A stretch of 7,478 nucleotides of DNA from Candidatus Woesearchaeota archaeon. Lineage in GTDB: Archaea > Nanobdellota > Nanobdellia > Woesearchaeales > WJKV01. Each line of letters begins with the position of its first letter. Positions within the stretch are counted from its first letter, which is position 1. The position numbers and the translations under genes are program-made. The DNA lies in assembly GCA_019322855.1 (NCBI GenBank), contig JAHWIA010000038.1:1-7478 (forward strand), in the 5' to 3' direction. The notes beneath the pieces are model-generated. The model had not been told where the DNA came from. It did no database searches and saw only the letters and a list, made by a program, of their open reading frames with translations. Shown in pieces: positions 5,966 through 7,478 of this stretch.

Positions 5966-6523
5966 ATGAATTGGCTAGACCAAAGAAGAAAAAAGAAACT
6001 GATCGACAGGATCAATGCTAGCTATGGCGACCAGGTCGTGCATACTACGCCGATGACAGATCCGGCAAACAGGCTGCGGGAATACTTTGTGAACACTGCG
6101 CCAAGATCTGCTTACTCTAACTACATGGGAGGCAGGGGAAATCTTGCGCCAGATTACATGAAGAGATTTGTCAGGGCAGAGCACGAAGCAGGCAACCGAA
6201 AGCTTGATGCGATCGTTGACAAGTTTGTCAAGGGGCAGAAGATCTTTAATGCAGTATCAATCATCGACAAGGCAGTTGAGTTCGATATCGCAGGCACAAA
6301 AATGTATGTTATCGAGTTCAAGACAACCGGCGATCAGGACTACAGGAATGCACACAACATCAAGGACAAGAAACAGATGACTCCAGCTGTCATGAAAAGG
6401 ATCTTTGCTGACTACAAGATAATATATGACGCAAAACAGAAGAAAGTGGTAGGCTTCCATGAAGAGAAGAGCTATTCGCGTGGAAGAACCCCTATCATTC
6501 CAGGCATCTCGCATGTGAACTAA
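5966..6523 (+). CDS. Stand-alone copy of the duplicated domain, 185 aa
   Basis: Nearly the whole protein (residues 29-168) is the domain found at the C-terminus of the preceding protein; only a basic head (NWLDQRRKKKLIDR) and a short tail are extra. Shared elements in order: DPANRL, SAYSNYM, IVDKF, VEFDIAG, MYVIEFK, NAHNIK, FADYKIIYD, VVGFHEEK. No signal peptide or membrane segment is seen, so it is probably cytosolic. The pattern of E105/D107 followed by E117-F-K119 on predicted neighbouring strands resembles the core of PD-(D/E)XK nucleases. The paralogue has E425/E427 and E437-F-R439, with Arg for Lys, so this is only a possibility. It is the last operon gene, starting 4 bases after the previous stop and ending in a hairpin terminator. 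Confidence 0.85.
   Translation: MNWLDQRRKKKLIDRINASYGDQVVHTTPMTDPANRLREYFVNTAPRSAYSNYMGGRGNLAPDYMKRFVRAEHEAGNRKLDAIVDKFVKGQKIFNAVSIIDKAVEFDIAGTKMYVIEFKTTGDQDYRNAHNIKDKKQMTPAVMKRIFADYKIIYDAKQKKVVGFHEEKSYSRGRTPIIPGISHVN
6050..6469 (+). repeat. Second copy of the duplicated protein domain
   Basis: This encodes residues 29-168 of the 185-residue protein. It matches the domain encoded at 5338-5850 but lacks the roughly 20 residues after SAYxxYM and the glycine-rich insert. It is the more compact version. Confidence 0.8.
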
Positions 6524-6545
6524 AGAATTTTATTCTTTTTTAACT
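6522..6545 (+). terminator. Hairpin plus T-run terminator of the operon
   Basis: AAAGAAT (6522-6528) and ATTCTTT (6532-6538) form a 7-bp stem with a TTT loop, followed by further T residues and TAACTTTATTT. The stem begins within the TAA stop codon, so the transcript ends right after the last gene. The stem is AT-rich and weak, so the T-run may do most of the work. Confidence 0.6.
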
Positions 6546-6585
6546 TTATTTCTTTATAAACCCCCTTTTTCCAGCACCACAATAC

Positions 6586-6607
6586 TTTTATATTCCACTT
6601 ATAAATC
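6586..6607 (+). promoter_or_regulatory. Promoter of mutL
   Basis: There are two candidate TATA boxes. TTTTATATT at 6586-6594 would start transcription near 6616, leaving a leader of a few bases. CTTATAAAT at 6598-6606 would give a leaderless message starting near the ATG pair at 6623/6626. A partial Shine-Dalgarno, GAGGGG, is at 6616-6621. The sequence alone does not decide between them. Confidence 0.5.
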
Positions 6608-6622
6608 TAAAAGAAGAGGGGT

Positions 6623-7478
6623 ATGATGGGAAAAATAGTGCAATTATCTCAGGACCTTATAAATAAGATAGCAGCAGGAGAGGTGGTGGAACGCCCGTCT
6701 TCTGTTGTGAAAGAACTGGTAGAGAACAGTATAGATTCTGGTGCAAAGAACATCATCATAGAAGTCAAGGAAGGCGGGAAGAGTTATATCAAGGTCTCTG
6801 ATGATGGTTCTGGCATGTCAAAAGATGATGCCTTGATCGCAATAAACAAGCACAGCACTTCTAAGATAAAGGATGTGGATGATTTATTCAGTATAAGCAG
6901 TCTTGGTTTCAGGGGAGAGGCTCTTTCGAGCATATCTTCTGTCAGCAACATGGAGATAACGACAAAGACACAGTTCGATCTTGAAGGTACAGAGATAGAG
7001 ATAAGCAGTGGAAAGATAAAAAAGATTAAAGAAGTGGGCGCGCCGGTCGGGACCACGATAAAGGTCTATGATTTATTCTTCAATACTCCTGCGAGAAAAA
7101 AGCATCTTGGAGACATCAGTGTAGAGTTGAGACACATAACAGACATTCTCATGAAGTATGCGATTGCATATTTTGAAATAGGGTTCAGACTGGTGCATAA
7201 TGACAAGGAATTGATTCTTGCACCGCCGACTCCTGACAAATTAGGGAACATAGTGAATCTTTTCGGTCGAGACTTTGCAAAATTACTGCTTCCTATTGCA
7301 GGAGAAACAGATTCTGTGAATGTCACAGGTTATATTGGAAAGCCTGCCTTGAATCGTGCAGACAAATCGCACATCTTCACTTATGTCAATGGACGTTATA
7401 TAAGAAACAAGCCATTATTAGATGCGATAGAATCTGCTTACAAGAATCTGTTGAACACTGAACGTCATCCAATCGCCA
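6623..7478 (+). CDS. mutL: DNA mismatch repair protein MutL, N-terminal part (cut by window end)
   Basis: The frame is open to the window edge (285 codons), so the C-terminal dimerisation or endonuclease domain cannot be seen. The N-terminal GHKL ATPase is canonical: IAAGEVVERP with KELVENSIDSGA (motif I, catalytic Glu E31 and Mg-binding N35, matching E. coli E29 and N33); DDGSGM (motif II); NKHSTSKI; SLGFRGEALSSISSVS (motif III); and GTTIKVYDLFFNTPARKKHL (motif IV). The transducer domain follows, with YVNGRYIRNK near the end. MutL couples mismatch recognition by MutS to strand removal, using ATP-driven conformational change. MutL occurs in only some archaea and is usually explained by transfer from bacteria. 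Two consecutive ATGs (6623, 6626) are possible starts; the second lies closer to the usual N-terminal length. It has its own promoter after the operon terminator. Confidence 0.95.
   Translation, partial: MMGKIVQLSQDLINKIAAGEVVERPSSVVKELVENSIDSGAKNIIIEVKEGGKSYIKVSDDGSGMSKDDALIAINKHSTSKIKDVDDLFSISSLGFRGEALSSISSVSNMEITTKTQFDLEGTEIEISSGKIKKIKEVGAPVGTTIKVYDLFFNTPARKKHLGDISVELRHITDILMKYAIAYFEIGFRLVHNDKELILAPPTPDKLGNIVNLFGRDFAKLLLPIAGETDSVNVTGYIGKPALNRADKSHIFTYVNGRYIRNKPLLDAIESAYKNLLNTERHPIA

Noticed and set aside
5713..6015. 100-codon minus-strand frame spanning the junction of the two domain-duplication genes
   Set aside because: It is hydrophobic and Phe-rich, as antisense frames of Lys/Glu-rich genes usually are, and it lies opposite a conserved domain.
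6784..7326. Minus-strand frames inside mutL
   Set aside because: They are antisense to clearly conserved MutL motifs.

Overview
The window looks archaeal, probably from a small-genome DPANN-type lineage such as Woesearchaeota or Pacearchaeota. That placement is an inference. Its supports are TATA-box promoters about 26-30 nt upstream of several start codons (leaderless transcripts), T-rich terminators, a SpoVT/AbrB-PhoU fusion regulator of the archaeal kind, AT-rich DNA and heavy use of AGA/AGG for arginine. No rRNA, tRNA, CRISPR array, transposase or integrase was seen. No intergenic stretch exceeds about 150 bases.

Layout. (1) 56-1501, +: an unrecognised soluble 481-residue protein with its own promoter and a T-rich terminator. 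(2) 1584-2405, +: an inositol monophosphatase-family protein in which the second metal-site Asp (the D of the family's WD motif) is Gly. (3) 2493-3392, -: an AbrB-PhoU regulator, convergent with gene 2. (4) 3393-3534: a compact divergent control region with two TATA boxes, an 8-bp inverted repeat and three CTATATA boxes between them. (5) 3535-6523, +: a tight four-gene operon. It encodes a small HicA-like protein, a basic protein with one C-terminal hydrophobic segment, a 528-residue protein with a hydrophobic N-terminal half and a soluble C-terminal domain, and a 185-residue protein that is a free-standing copy of that same C-terminal domain. The operon ends in a hairpin plus T-run terminator. 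(6) 6623 to the window end, +: the N-terminal part of MutL, a mismatch-repair ATPase, from its own promoter.

The operon in (5) is the part most likely to be undescribed. Its genes are joined by a 1-nt gap, an ATGA stop/start overlap and a 4-nt gap, so they are almost certainly made together. The paralogous domain occurs once attached to a hydrophobic N-terminal half and once alone. The 528-codon gene also has a near-perfect Shine-Dalgarno sequence and in-frame ATG at its domain boundary (5073-5088), so the soluble domain may be made alone from that gene too. The divergently transcribed AbrB-PhoU protein is the obvious candidate regulator of the operon. Genes 1-3 appear to be leaderless, while the operon genes use Shine-Dalgarno sites, so both initiation modes are present. 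What the operon does cannot be told from sequence alone.
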